From: Deltaproteobacteria bacterium
GTDB lineage: Bacteria; Desulfobacterota; Syntrophobacteria; Syntrophobacterales; Syntrophobacteraceae
NCBI GenBank assembly: GCA_012517315.1
Contig: JAAYVE010000021.1
Coordinates: forward strand, 123,316-187,315
DNA: 64,000 nucleotides
Direction: 5' to 3'
Positions 51,817 to 61,309 of this stretch are shown here, in pieces. Both the position numbers and the translations under genes were made by a program. The first letter of the stretch is position 1; every line of letters begins with the position of its first letter. The notes under the pieces were generated by a model. The model was not told where the DNA came from and did not search any database. It saw only the letters and a program-made list of their open reading frames with translations.

Positions 51817-52839
51817 TCAGTTGATGAAAACCTGCCTGAAGAACTCCATGTGTTCGATGACTGCTCCAGCCCCTCTTGCAACGGCCGTGAGAGGATCGTC
51901 CGCAATGTTGACCTTGAGGTTCGTTTCCTGATGCAGTAGACGGTCCAGCCCCCGGATGAGAGCGCCACCCCCAGCGAGCCAAAAGCCTTTGTCGTGAATG
52001 TCCGCGGCCAGGTCCGGCGGAGTTTTCTCCAGAGCCCGCTTGACCGCGTCCACAATGACCATGACCGGTTCCTTGATCGCCTCTCGAATTTCTGAGTCCG
52101 TCACCGAGAAGGTCTTGGGGATGCCCGTGAGGATCTCCTTGCCGGTGATGTCGATGCTTTCCGGTTTCTCCAGCGGGGCGGCCGAACCGATCTTCATTTT
52201 TACGGTTTCAGCCAGGATCTCGCTGATGATCATCTGCCTTTCCCGTTGAATGTAGCGGAGAATGGCCTCGTTGGCTTCATCTCCCGCAACCCGGACCGAC
52301 TCGCTGTAGGCCACGGCGAACATGGAAATGACCGCCACTTCCGTGGTTCCTCCCCCGATGTCCACGATCATGTTTCCAAACGGCTGGTCTATGGGGAGAC
52401 CGGCACCGATGGCGGCGGCCATGGGTTCCTCCACCAGATGAATGTGGCGTGCGCCAGCCTGCTCCGCTGCTTCGATGACCGCTCGTTTCTCCACCGAGGT
52501 GATCCCGGTGGGAACGGCCACCACCAGTTTGGGGCGAATGAGATATCGCCTCTGGAGCACCTTGCTCAGAAAATACTTGATCATGACGCTCGTCACTTCG
52601 AAGTCGGCGATCACGCCGTCCTTCAAGGGGCGGATGGTCACGATGCGCTGGCCGTGTCTTCCGATGATGTTCCTGGCTTCCTGCCCAACGGCGATGACCT
52701 GGTGCGTGTCCTGGTTGATGGCGACGACGGAGGGTTCATTGAGAACGACGCCTTTTCCTCGCAAGTAAACGAGCGTATTGGCGGTGCCAAGGTCCATGGC
52801 GAGGTCCTTGGAAAAGAAACTGAATATGCGATCCAGCAT
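51817..52839 (-). CDS. mreB: Rod-shape determining actin homologue MreB
   Basis: 340 residues. Actin-fold motifs AMDLGTANTLVYLRGKGVV, VAVPTGITSVEKRAV, LVEEPMAAAIGAGLPI, IVDIGGGTTEVAVIS and GFWLAGGGALIRGLD are all present. It forms membrane-bound filaments that direct lateral wall synthesis, so the cell is likely rod-shaped. No mreC or mreD follows here; the next gene is unrelated. Confidence 0.97.
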   Translation of the reverse strand: MLDRIFSFFSKDLAMDLGTANTLVYLRGKGVVLNEPSVVAINQDTHQVIAVGQEARNIIGRHGQRIVTIRPLKDGVIADFEVTSVMIKYFLSKVLQRRYLIRPKLVVAVPTGITSVEKRAVIEAAEQAGARHIHLVEEPMAAAIGAGLPIDQPFGNMIVDIGGGTTEVAVISMFAVAYSESVRVAGDEANEAILRYIQRERQMIISEILAETVKMKIGSAAPLEKPESIDITGKEILTGIPKTFSVTDSEIREAIKEPVMVIVDAVKRALEKTPPDLAADIHDKGFWLAGGGALIRGLDRLLHQETNLKVNIADDPLTAVARGAGAVIEHMEFFRQVFIN

Positions 52840-52942
52840 GAATTACCCTTTTTGCGTGCTCAAAATGGCTGGGAAATCAACGGTGGATGAGTCTATAGAG
52901 AATGCTCTGATGGGTCAATGGTTTTTCCCCGATCCAGCCCGG

Positions 52943-54379
52943 TCACTCCCTGGGAATGGGTGAAGAATAGAGCCGACTGTACGCCAGGGGCCAGAGTTCC
53001 TCGCTCCGGGTCCCATCCTGGGGATAGTTGACGACCCCGATGCCGACGTGCATCCGGACCCCTTTCATTCTTGCGGTGAAAAAATCCCTGGCCAGTTCGA
53101 CCATTCGGGAAAGATATTGGCGTGTGTCATGGGATGCCGCGTCTGGGAAGAGAAAGCCGAACCGGTTTTCTGTGACGAGTCCCACCAGCACCTCCGGTGC
53201 CAGTTCTTCACACATGAGGCCGGCCAGTTTCCTCTGCCAGCGGCGGGTGATCTTTGGAGGGACATGGGTGGAAATGGTCCGCCACGGTTCGATCTGGAGC
53301 AGAGCAAGGGTGAAAGGCGTGCTTTCCTGCATGGAGGAAGTCAGGGTTTTTTCAACCCTCCCTTCGAAGGCATAAGCGTTGAGGAGGCTGGTCGTGGCGT
53401 CGTAGGTACGGAGATGTTCATATTCCTCCTGGATTGCAGATTTCTCCAGGTAAAGGCTGAAGAAGTGCATGAGGTGCGTCATGGCGGTCTGGTGATCCTG
53501 ATCCCATTCAATGGGGGAACGGGACAGGACCATCAGCCCCAGGGTGTGTCCGAGGGCCATTTCCGAGGGGATGGCCCAAAAGGATCCTTGGTGGGGCAGA
53601 CCCTCACCGGGGGCGAACAGGAAGTGTTCTGAAGTGTCGGGGTTGAGCTTGGCCACCAAAAGAGGTTTCCTGTTGCGGAAAATCCACCCGGCCAATCCCC
53701 TGTTCGTGGGGAAGGGTTGGTGCATCAAGTTCCTTGGCGTGTTGGGGGTGGAGGCGAACAAACGGTAGTGTGGTTTGCCGACCTCGCGGAGTGCCAGGAA
53801 GCCGTAGTCGGTGCCGAGAAACTGAGCACATTCACTGACGGCAAGAGTGCAATAATCTTCGGGGGAAATCCCCTGGTAGGCTGCTTCATCCAGGCGCCAC
53901 CAGAACTGGAGGATGCGGTTGCAGTCTTCCTGCTGGTGCAGTTGCTCCTCCTTCTGCATGATTTCGTGCAGGACGTCCGCAACCTCCTTGATCCACTTCT
54001 GCTGCTTGTCGTTGAAGCCCCATCCGTATTTCGTGTCCACATAAAGAACGCCGCTCCCGTCCCCCACCGGGACGGCGAAAAGCCCCTTGATGTAGGATTC
54101 CCCCTCACGATAAAAAGGAACGGTATTGGTCAGAGAAGCGGATACCTCCGGAAGCTTCTCTATATGGATTGTCTGGCCGACCTTGAGGACTTGCGCCAAG
54201 ATGCCGCTTTGTTCCACGGAAAGGGATACGGTCTCGGGAAGATGACGGCTCAGGGATTGGGATGCTGCAAGATGCAGCTGGCGGGACCTGCTTTCGAAAA
54301 TGAAAAAGGCTGTCGTGTAAGCCTCAAGGACATTGCTCAGGAGGCTCACAAGAGACTGGTAAGGATTGGCGCCTTGCAT
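52943..54379 (-). CDS. GAF-GAF protein with a degenerate GGDEF-like domain
   Basis: 478 residues. A first GAF region (about 10-130; AAFFIFESRSRQLHLA, GLFAVPVGDGSGVLYVDTK), a coiled linker (ADVLHEIMQKEEQLHQQEDC) and a second GAF (about 170-305; FPTNRGLAGWIFRNRKPLLV) are followed by a C-terminal domain with the GGDEF start (LRTYDATTSLLNAYAFEGRV) and the signal-domain ending (HVGIGVVNYPQDG). The active-site motif is replaced by TENRF, so no diguanylate cyclase activity is expected. It may be a sensor or a c-di-GMP/GTP-binding adaptor. It is 103 bases upstream of mreB on the same strand. Confidence 0.78.
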   Translation of the reverse strand: MQGANPYQSLVSLLSNVLEAYTTAFFIFESRSRQLHLAASQSLSRHLPETVSLSVEQSGILAQVLKVGQTIHIEKLPEVSASLTNTVPFYREGESYIKGLFAVPVGDGSGVLYVDTKYGWGFNDKQQKWIKEVADVLHEIMQKEEQLHQQEDCNRILQFWWRLDEAAYQGISPEDYCTLAVSECAQFLGTDYGFLALREVGKPHYRLFASTPNTPRNLMHQPFPTNRGLAGWIFRNRKPLLVAKLNPDTSEHFLFAPGEGLPHQGSFWAIPSEMALGHTLGLMVLSRSPIEWDQDHQTAMTHLMHFFSLYLEKSAIQEEYEHLRTYDATTSLLNAYAFEGRVEKTLTSSMQESTPFTLALLQIEPWRTISTHVPPKITRRWQRKLAGLMCEELAPEVLVGLVTENRFGFLFPDAASHDTRQYLSRMVELARDFFTARMKGVRMHVGIGVVNYPQDGTRSEELWPLAYSRLYSSPIPRE

Positions 54380-54528
54380 GGGGCCCTTCCCTTATCACCC
54401 GGTTCCGGAGATTTGTATGGTGGATATCGTGCCTGAAGAGTCGTGCAGCCAACGGGAGACGGCCCTCCGTTTCAGAGCGGCCAACCTTGTCATTAGATGA
54501 GAAGCATCAAAATGTAAAGCGAGAAACC

Positions 54529-56364
54529 ATGGCAAGAATCCAAATCCTGCCCGACAATCTGACCAACCAAATTGCGGCCGGGGAGGTGGTGGAGCGTCCG
54601 GCAGCCGTCGTCAAGGAACTGGTGGAAAACAGCATCGATGCCCGGAGCCTGAAGATCCATGTCGCCCTCTCCCAGGGGGGGCGCAAAGAAATCCGGGTGG
54701 TGGACAACGGCATCGGCATGGCCCATGACGACGCCCTGCTCGCGATCGAACGGCATGCCACCAGCAAGATCAAAAACTTGCAGGATCTGGAGGCCGTCGC
54801 TTCCCTGGGCTTCCGTGGTGAGGCCCTGCCCAGCATTGCATCCGTCAGCCGATTCGAACTGGTCACAAGGGAAGACGATAGCCTTGCAGGCACACTCATC
54901 CGTGTGGAAGGCGGTGTCCTCAGGGAGGCCAGGGAGACAGGGTGCCCGCGGGGAACCATGGTGACGGTGCGCGACCTGTTCTACAATGTTCCCGCCCGTC
55001 GTAAGTTCCTGCGGACGGTGGACACGGAAATGGCCCACATCGGAGACCGGTTCGTCCGTCTGGCCATGGCGCACCCGGCCATTCACTTCCAGTTGGTCCA
55101 CCAGGAACGGACTCTTTACGATTTCCAAAGGACAGGGAACCACGCGGGCAGAGTGGCTCAAGTTCTGGGACCGGCGCTTTCCGGGCGGCTGATGCCGTTT
55201 CGCACCGAGCGGCGTCATCTCACAGTCCATGGATTTCTTGCCCCGCCGGAACTCCAAAGACCCAATGCCCAATACCTTTTCCAGTACGTCAACGGAAGGC
55301 CGGTGTGGGAGCGCATGCTCAATCGTGCCGTCCTGTCCGCCTACGAAGCACTCATTCCCAAGGGAAAGTACCCTGTGGTCGTCCTGTTTATCGACATTGC
55401 CCATGGCCTGGTGGACATCAACGTCCATCCCACGAAACGGGAGGTGCGTTTCAGAGAACCTTCGGAGGTGATGGAGGCAGTAAGGGAGGCGGTGTTTCGG
55501 GGCCTGGAAAGTCACCGCCCCAACAATACGGACGCCTCCAGGCGATTACGGGGCACGCTTCTGGCCCGTGAGGATCAGGCGGTCACGGCCGGCCCTCCTT
55601 CAACCCATCCAGCGCACCGGGGGGAACCGGTGCCCATAAAAGCGGCGCTTGGTGCCTCTCCACCATCGGGGATCGATTCCCCCGTCGAGACGGACCCACC
55701 GCCCCACGCTGCTTCGGCTGAGGCATCGTTTCCCGACGGGAGGCCCTTTCACAGGACGACATCGCCCGAAGCCCTCTCTCCTGTCAGTCCAGGGTTTTCC
55801 AGGCTTCCTTTCATCGGCCAGGTGGGCAATGTCTATCTGCTTCTGGAGGCCCCGGACGGCCTCTTGCTCATCGACCAGCATGCCGCCCACGAGAGAATTC
55901 TCTACGATCGACTTTCCCAATCCACGAGAGCCGGGGCCCGCCAACGCCTGCTTCATTCCGTGGTGATACACCTCTTGCCGAAGGAGTCGGCGAAACTCAC
56001 CCGCTGGCTGGATCAGTTGAACCGCATCGGTTTCGAAATCGAACCCTTCGGGAGGGACAGCTTCGTCATCGCAGCGGTTCCGGCAGTCCTGAGTGATGTG
56101 CCCCCTGACACCCTCCTGCGGGAAGTGCTCGGCGCCGCCCACGAGGACGAGAAAAACCCATCCTGGAACCTGACGACGAGTCTTGCCAGCACAGCCGCTT
56201 GTCATTCGGCGGTGAGAGCTGGACAGAAGCTCAAACCCGACGAGGTTCGGGCCCTGCTCCACGATCTGGACGCGACCGCCATGCCCTTCACCTGTCCCCA
56301 CGGTCGCCCCCTCTGGGTGAAACTGACCCATTCCGAGCTTGCGCGGCTTTTCCATCGGACCTGA
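54529..56364 (+). CDS. mutL: DNA mismatch repair protein MutL
   Basis: 611 residues. The N-terminal GHKL ATPase shows NQIAAGEVVERPAAVVKELVENS, DNGIGM, ATSKI and GFRGEALPSI. After a Pro-rich linker, the C-terminal domain has D449QHAAHE455 with D460 where endonuclease MutL usually has glutamate, plus CPHGRP and a terminal F-x-R. These are the metal-site motifs of nicking MutL proteins. The ATG at 54529 begins the conserved sequence, though the frame is open a little upstream. It is followed by miaA 13 bases later, a common pairing. Confidence 0.95.
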   Translation: MARIQILPDNLTNQIAAGEVVERPAAVVKELVENSIDARSLKIHVALSQGGRKEIRVVDNGIGMAHDDALLAIERHATSKIKNLQDLEAVASLGFRGEALPSIASVSRFELVTREDDSLAGTLIRVEGGVLREARETGCPRGTMVTVRDLFYNVPARRKFLRTVDTEMAHIGDRFVRLAMAHPAIHFQLVHQERTLYDFQRTGNHAGRVAQVLGPALSGRLMPFRTERRHLTVHGFLAPPELQRPNAQYLFQYVNGRPVWERMLNRAVLSAYEALIPKGKYPVVVLFIDIAHGLVDINVHPTKREVRFREPSEVMEAVREAVFRGLESHRPNNTDASRRLRGTLLAREDQAVTAGPPSTHPAHRGEPVPIKAALGASPPSGIDSPVETDPPPHAASAEASFPDGRPFHRTTSPEALSPVSPGFSRLPFIGQVGNVYLLLEAPDGLLLIDQHAAHERILYDRLSQSTRAGARQRLLHSVVIHLLPKESAKLTRWLDQLNRIGFEIEPFGRDSFVIAAVPAVLSDVPPDTLLREVLGAAHEDEKNPSWNLTTSLASTAACHSAVRAGQKLKPDEVRALLHDLDATAMPFTCPHGRPLWVKLTHSELARLFHRT

Positions 56365-56377
56365 GCGAGAAGAAGTC

Positions 56378-57310
56378 ATGGATGCCACACCGATCGTGCT
56401 CGTCGGCGGTCCAACGGGCGTGGGGAAGAGCGCCCTGGCCATCGAACTCGCCAGGCGCCTGGGGGGGGAGATCCTCAACGCCGATTCCCTGCAGGTGTAC
56501 CGGTACATGGACATCGGCACCGCCAAGCCTTCCGATGCGGAACGCCGGTTGGTTCCCCATCACCTCCTGGACCTCGTCCGCCCCGACGAACCCTTTGATG
56601 CCGCACTCTTCGGCGAAGCGGCAAGGCCTGTCATCGAAGCGCTCCGGGCGGAGGGCCGGGTCCCCATCGTCACCGGGGGTACAGGGCTTTACATGAAAAC
56701 CCTTCTGGGAGGCATCTGTCCGGGTGCCCCCAGCAGCGGACCGGTACGGGAAGAACTGCTCAAGGAACTGGAAGACCATGGATTGGAGTTCCTCCACCGG
56801 TCCCTGAAAAGCGTGGACCCCCTGCTTGGGCAAAAAATCCATCCCCACGACCGGCAGCGTGTTCTCAGGGCGCTCGAAGTCTTCCGCCTCACTGGGAAAC
56901 CCCTGTCCCATTGGCAGGAACGGCATCGTTTCCGGGGAGGGCATTACCCCGCCGTAAAAATCGGCCTGGGAAGAGACCGGGCCGAACTGTGCGAACGCAT
57001 CGACCGGAGGGTTTTCACGATGATGGAGCAGGGTTTCCTGGAAGAAGTGGAGAACTTGCTTTCCATGGGTTTCGGTCCCGAATTGAAACCGATGCGATCC
57101 CTGGGATACAGGCAGCTGGTTCGCTACCTCTCAGGGGATTGTTCCATGGAAGCGGCCTTGGGGGAGATTCAAAGGGACACCCGGCGCTATGCAAAGCGCC
57201 AGATGACATGGTTTCGTGGAGACGCCGAATTTCAATGGTTCCACCCGGCTGAACAGGAGAGGATCATCGCTTGGGTTCGAGAGCGGTTGAGAGCTTTTCC
57301 CGACTCCTAG
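56378..57310 (+). CDS. miaA: tRNA dimethylallyltransferase
   Basis: 310 residues. P-loop GPTGVGKSALAIELA, NADSLQVYRYMDIGTAKP, PHHLLDLV, TGGTGLYMKTLLGG, HPHDRQRVLRALEV and the DTRRYAKRQMTWFR signature. It adds dimethylallyl to A37 of tRNAs that read U-starting codons. It forms a unit with mutL and converges with nspC across 78 bases without a T-run terminator. Confidence 0.96.
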   Translation: MDATPIVLVGGPTGVGKSALAIELARRLGGEILNADSLQVYRYMDIGTAKPSDAERRLVPHHLLDLVRPDEPFDAALFGEAARPVIEALRAEGRVPIVTGGTGLYMKTLLGGICPGAPSSGPVREELLKELEDHGLEFLHRSLKSVDPLLGQKIHPHDRQRVLRALEVFRLTGKPLSHWQERHRFRGGHYPAVKIGLGRDRAELCERIDRRVFTMMEQGFLEEVENLLSMGFGPELKPMRSLGYRQLVRYLSGDCSMEAALGEIQRDTRRYAKRQMTWFRGDAEFQWFHPAEQERIIAWVRERLRAFPDS

Positions 57311-57388
57311 CCGGAACAGGACTCACCCGGCTGGTGCCGTCTCCTCCGGTAACCTCTCCGTCGGAGGCAAAACGCCCAGGTTCCTCCC

Positions 57389-58537
57389 TCAGGAAAGGCG
57401 GTTACGATAGTCCTCGTAGCCGAACCGGCGCACGACGCGGACTTGTCCGGCTCGATCCCGGATGGCGATGGATGGGAGCCGGACCCCGTTGAAGGTGTTG
57501 TTTTTCACCATGGTATAGTGGGCCATGTCCAGGAAGATGACCTGAGATCCCACTTTCAGAGGTTCCTGGAAGGAATAGTCCCCGAAAACGTCCCCAGCAA
57601 GGCAGGTGAGACCGCCCAGGCGATACCTGTAGGGGTGCTCGTCGATCGCACCAGCCCCCTGGATTTCAGGTCGATAGGGCATCTCCAGGACATCGGGCAT
57701 GTGGGCTGCTGCAGAGGTGTCCAGAATGGCGATGTCCATCTTGTTGTGGATGATGTCCAGGACGGTGGCCACGAGAACGCCGGTGTTGAGAGCGATAGCC
57801 TCCCCCGGTTCCAGGTAGACGTCCAGGTCATGACGCTTTCTGAAGTCGTTGATGACATCACAGAGGAGGTCCAAATCGTAGTCGGAGCGGGTGATGTGAT
57901 GCCCCCCTCCGAAATTCACCCATTCCATGCCGTGCAGAAACGTACCGAATTTCGATTCAAAAACAGGGACGGTCCTGGCGAGGGAATCGGCGTTCAGTTC
58001 ACACAGGTTGTGAAAATGGAGCCCCGAGATTCCCTTAAGCTCTTCACCGCGAAAGTTTTCCCTCGTGACTCCCAGCCGGGAGAAGGGGGCACACGCGTCG
58101 TAAATGGGCACCTTTACCTCCGAGTGCTCCGGGTTGACGCGGATACCGCACCGGATGCGCTTTTCATGTCCCAGGACCCTTCCTCGAAAACGCTCCCACT
58201 GGGAAAACGAATTGAACACCATGTGCGTGCAATACCGGAGCAGTTCATCCAGTTCGTCTTCCTTGTAGCCCGGGGTGAACATGTGAACGTCCTTCCCGAA
58301 TTCCTCGAACCCTAGGCGAGCCTCGTCCAGGGAACTCGCCGCGACGCCGTGAAGGTATTCCCCGATGAGGGGAAACAGGCTGAACATGGCGAAACCCTTG
58401 AGGGCCATGATGATTTTGCACCCCGTTCGCTTCTGTACGGAATCCAGCACCTGCAGGTTTCTCTCCACGGATGCTTCGTCGACCAGGTAGCAAGGGGTGG
58501 GAATGGCGTCCGGTCGGATGCTCGTTGTCTCCGTCAT
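57389..58537 (-). CDS. nspC: Carboxynorspermidine/carboxyspermidine decarboxylase
   Basis: 382 residues, a fold-III PLP decarboxylase: CKIIMALKGFAMFSLFPLI with the PLP lysine, GVAASSLDEARLG, GIRVNPEHS, GLHFHNLCELNADS, NFGGGHHITRSDYDL, the LEPGEAIALNTGVLV phosphate loop and GLTCLAGDVFGDYSF with the catalytic cysteine. It decarboxylates carboxyspermidine (or carboxynorspermidine) to the polyamine. It is the last gene of the minus-strand polyamine run, 88 bases after the dehydrogenase. ATG 58564 is an alternative start. Confidence 0.94.
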   Translation of the reverse strand: MTETTSIRPDAIPTPCYLVDEASVERNLQVLDSVQKRTGCKIIMALKGFAMFSLFPLIGEYLHGVAASSLDEARLGFEEFGKDVHMFTPGYKEDELDELLRYCTHMVFNSFSQWERFRGRVLGHEKRIRCGIRVNPEHSEVKVPIYDACAPFSRLGVTRENFRGEELKGISGLHFHNLCELNADSLARTVPVFESKFGTFLHGMEWVNFGGGHHITRSDYDLDLLCDVINDFRKRHDLDVYLEPGEAIALNTGVLVATVLDIIHNKMDIAILDTSAAAHMPDVLEMPYRPEIQGAGAIDEHPYRYRLGGLTCLAGDVFGDYSFQEPLKVGSQVIFLDMAHYTMVKNNTFNGVRLPSIAIRDRAGQVRVVRRFGYEDYRNRLS

Positions 58538-58625
58538 CGTTTCCAGTCCATGCGTTCTTTCCATGGGGACCCCGTTTCGACCTGCGCGAGGCCGGAGGGC
58601 TCCGTTTTCCCGATCACCAGCTGTT

Positions 58626-59804
58626 TCATTCGAGAAAGGCTTCCGTCCAAGGTAGGCCGTAAGTGCCCAGTTTTTCCATGAAAGGGTCCGGGTCCATCTC
58701 TTCCACGTTGAAAACCCCTTTCCCCTTCCAAACACCTGTCACCATGAGCATGGCCCCGATCATAGCGGGAACCCCGGTCGTATAGGAAATGGCCTGGGCC
58801 TTCACCTCCCTGTAGCACTCCGCATGGTCGCAGACGTTGTAGATGTAATACTTTCGAGGTGTTCCATCCTTCGCCCCCTCAAGCATGCAGCCGATGTTGG
58901 TCTTCCCCCGATAGTGCTCTCCCAGGGATGAGGGCTCCGGAAGGAGGGCCTTCAAGAACTGAAGCGGGACGATCTCACAACCCTGGAAGGATACGGGGTC
59001 GATGCGTGTCATGCCCACATTCTGGAGCACGCGCAGATGCGTGAGATATTCCTGGGAAAAGGTCATCCAGAAGCGCATCCGCTTGACGCCTGGAATGTTC
59101 TTCGCCAGTGACTCCAGTTCCTCGTGATAGAGAAGATACATCTCCCTCGGGCCGATTTCGGGAAAATCGAATGTCTTGTGGATGGCGAGAGGTTCCGTTT
59201 CCTTCCACTCACCGTTCTCGTAATACCTGCCCTTCTGGGTGATTTCGCGGATGTTGATTTCCGGGTTGAAGTTGGTGGCGAAGGGATGTCCGTGCTCTCC
59301 TGCATTGCAGTCCATGATATCGATGGTGTGAATGACGTCGAAATGGTGCTTGAGAGCGTGGGCGCAGAAGGCATTGGTCACACCGGGATCGAAGCCACAC
59401 CCCAGCAGAGCCATGAGGCCTCTCTCCCTGAAGCGATCGTGGTAATCCCACTGCCATTTGTAGCAGAACTTCGCTTCTTCCCTCGGTTCGTAGTTGGCCG
59501 TGTCGAGATACGCCACACCGGTCTCCAGGCAGGCATCCATGATGGTGAGATCCTGGTAAGGCAGGGCCACGTTCACCACGATGTCCGGCGAAACCTTCCG
59601 AATGAGGGCAACGAGTTCCGGGACGCAGTCGGCGTCCACCTGGGCGATTTCTATGGGGCGCGCAATCTGTTGGCGGATCTTCTCACATTTCTCGACGGTG
59701 CGGCTAGCGAGAACGATTTCAGAAAATACCTCGGGAACTTGGGCGCACTTGTGGGTGACCACCCCTCCAACTCCCCCTGCCCCGATGATCAGGACTCTGC
59801 TCAT
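58626..59804 (-). CDS. Carboxynorspermidine/carboxyspermidine dehydrogenase (saccharopine-dehydrogenase family)
   Basis: 392 residues. Rossmann start MSRVLIIGAGGVGGVVTHKC, VNVALPYQDLTIMDACLETG, YLDTANYEPREE and LLGCGFDPGVTNAFCAHAL are the pattern of CANSDH. It condenses aspartate semialdehyde with putrescine or diaminopropane using NADPH. Pairing with nspC directly downstream supports this role over lysine synthesis. AAGGAGT lies 7 bases before the ATG. Confidence 0.93.
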   Translation of the reverse strand: MSRVLIIGAGGVGGVVTHKCAQVPEVFSEIVLASRTVEKCEKIRQQIARPIEIAQVDADCVPELVALIRKVSPDIVVNVALPYQDLTIMDACLETGVAYLDTANYEPREEAKFCYKWQWDYHDRFRERGLMALLGCGFDPGVTNAFCAHALKHHFDVIHTIDIMDCNAGEHGHPFATNFNPEINIREITQKGRYYENGEWKETEPLAIHKTFDFPEIGPREMYLLYHEELESLAKNIPGVKRMRFWMTFSQEYLTHLRVLQNVGMTRIDPVSFQGCEIVPLQFLKALLPEPSSLGEHYRGKTNIGCMLEGAKDGTPRKYYIYNVCDHAECYREVKAQAISYTTGVPAMIGAMLMVTGVWKGKGVFNVEEMDPDPFMEKLGTYGLPWTEAFLE

Positions 59805-59988
59805 TGCCGTACTCCTTGTGGTGATGTCCGTGCCGACCCCCTGCTGTTTGCAGGATGCCAGACCTTTCCCCGTCCTTGCCGCCCGCAACGGGGAGGTTCA
59901 CGCCCAAAAACGCATCCTCGGGTTCCTGCCCCAAGGTGTCGACGACGGGATGGCGCCCGGAACAAGCGCCGGTACCGATCCTTGTTCG

Positions 59989-60948
59989 TCATCGGGAGTC
60001 ATGGAAGTCCCACGGCGGGGGGAGTATCACGTGGACGGGGACCTTCCAATCCGGGGGAACAGGAGCGGTGAGATGCAGTGTCTTTCCCGTTGAGGGGTGC
60101 ACGATGGTAAGTCGCCATGCATGGAGGTAGAGCCTGTCTTCCCGGCCTCCTCCATACATCGTGTCCCCCAGCACCGGTGTGCCGTGAGCCGCCAGGTGGA
60201 GCCGGATCTGGTGTGTTCTCCCCGTGACGGGACACCCGTGCACCAGTGTTCGCCCGGATTCTCGCCAGAGAACCCAGAACGCGGTCTCGGCAGATTTTCC
60301 TGTCCCTTTGGGGAGAGTGCAATACCTCCCGCCTTTCCTGCCGATGTCTTCCGACGCAGTCCAATAGTCTTTCCGTGGATGCCCCAAGACCCATGCGAGG
60401 TAGTCCTTACGGATCTTCCGCTGTGCGAAGGCTCCGCCGAGCGTCCGGTTGGCTTTCTTCATGAGAGATACAAGGAGAATGCCGCTGGTCTCGCGATCCA
60501 GTCTGTGATGCAGCGCGACGTAGGGTTCTCCAATCCTTTCCGCCGCGAGATAGCGCTTCAGGGCGGCGAAAACGTTGTTGTACGCGTCAGACGGGGTCTG
60601 CTGGGATGGAATTCCCGCTTCCTTGTCGTAGGCGAGAAGGCAGGTGTCCCTATGCAGAATGCGCCGCACATCGATTTCGTAGTGACGCCGGGTGCCGTTG
60701 TAAGGCGGATAGACCCGAACCTCCGAAACCCCTTTGAGAAACATTGCCCCGCTTCTCGCCTGGCGCCCGTCCACCTGCACCGAGCCGAAATCGATGAGAT
60801 CGGACGCCTCGTGAGGGGGGATGGAAAGCTCCCTCGCCAAGTACTCGGCAAGGGAGACTCCCTCGCACAATCCGTCGGGATGGAGGCGCCAGAAGAAGGG
60901 TTGCGGCAAAGGTCCGGCGTGGGACCGTGTTCCTTTTTCAGAGGTCAT
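59989..60948 (-). CDS. RluA-family RNA pseudouridine synthase
   Basis: 319 residues. An N-terminal S4-like region (SLAEYLARELSIPPHEASDL, GSVQVDGRQA) precedes the synthase domain with the catalytic aspartate in ALHHRLDRETSGILLVSL, GCPVTGRTHQIRLHLAAHGTPVLGD and the terminal HLTAPVPPDW. The target in rRNA or tRNA is not readable. Its start overlaps the FmdB gene by 11 bases, so it belongs to the same transcript as the polyamine genes. Confidence 0.92.
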   Translation of the reverse strand: MTSEKGTRSHAGPLPQPFFWRLHPDGLCEGVSLAEYLARELSIPPHEASDLIDFGSVQVDGRQARSGAMFLKGVSEVRVYPPYNGTRRHYEIDVRRILHRDTCLLAYDKEAGIPSQQTPSDAYNNVFAALKRYLAAERIGEPYVALHHRLDRETSGILLVSLMKKANRTLGGAFAQRKIRKDYLAWVLGHPRKDYWTASEDIGRKGGRYCTLPKGTGKSAETAFWVLWRESGRTLVHGCPVTGRTHQIRLHLAAHGTPVLGDTMYGGGREDRLYLHAWRLTIVHPSTGKTLHLTAPVPPDWKVPVHVILPPPWDFHDSR

Positions 60949-61309
60949 CGGAGGAACCGCCGGCCAGTTTGTCAGACTCTCCCTTGGCTTCTTCTTCCAT
61001 GGCCTCCTCCATCATGGCGTCCACATCCATGTCTTCCCCCAATTCATCCCCCATCTCCTGCGTCATGGTTTTCATGAAGCGGGCCATGCTCTTGGGATCA
61101 TTCTCATCCAGGCCGCCGAACCGGGAGGGGTCCGCCAGACGCTCCAAGCGCGTTTCCTCCGACAGGCGCACCCGAACCCTTGAGGGAATACGCTCCGTGC
61201 GATTGCTCCCGCAATGTTTACAGGTTTCCGTTACGGTTTCCGAGATGCGGAACGTGATGAACTCGCTTTTCTTGCCGCACTCGCGGCATCGATATTCATA
61301 GATGGGCAT
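60938..61309 (-). CDS. FmdB-type zinc-ribbon protein with acidic tail
   Basis: 123 residues. Zinc ribbon MPIYEYRCRECGKK with CKHCGSNRTERIPSRV, then a charged helix and an acidic C terminus (DVDAMMEEAMEEEAKGE). It lacks the CAGC tail of the first FmdB protein at 10.5 kb. Start and end overlap the flanking aminopropyltransferase (14 bases) and RluA (11 bases) genes. Confidence 0.82.
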   Translation of the reverse strand: MPIYEYRCRECGKKSEFITFRISETVTETCKHCGSNRTERIPSRVRVRLSEETRLERLADPSRFGGLDENDPKSMARFMKTMTQEMGDELGEDMDVDAMMEEAMEEEAKGESDKLAGGSSDDL

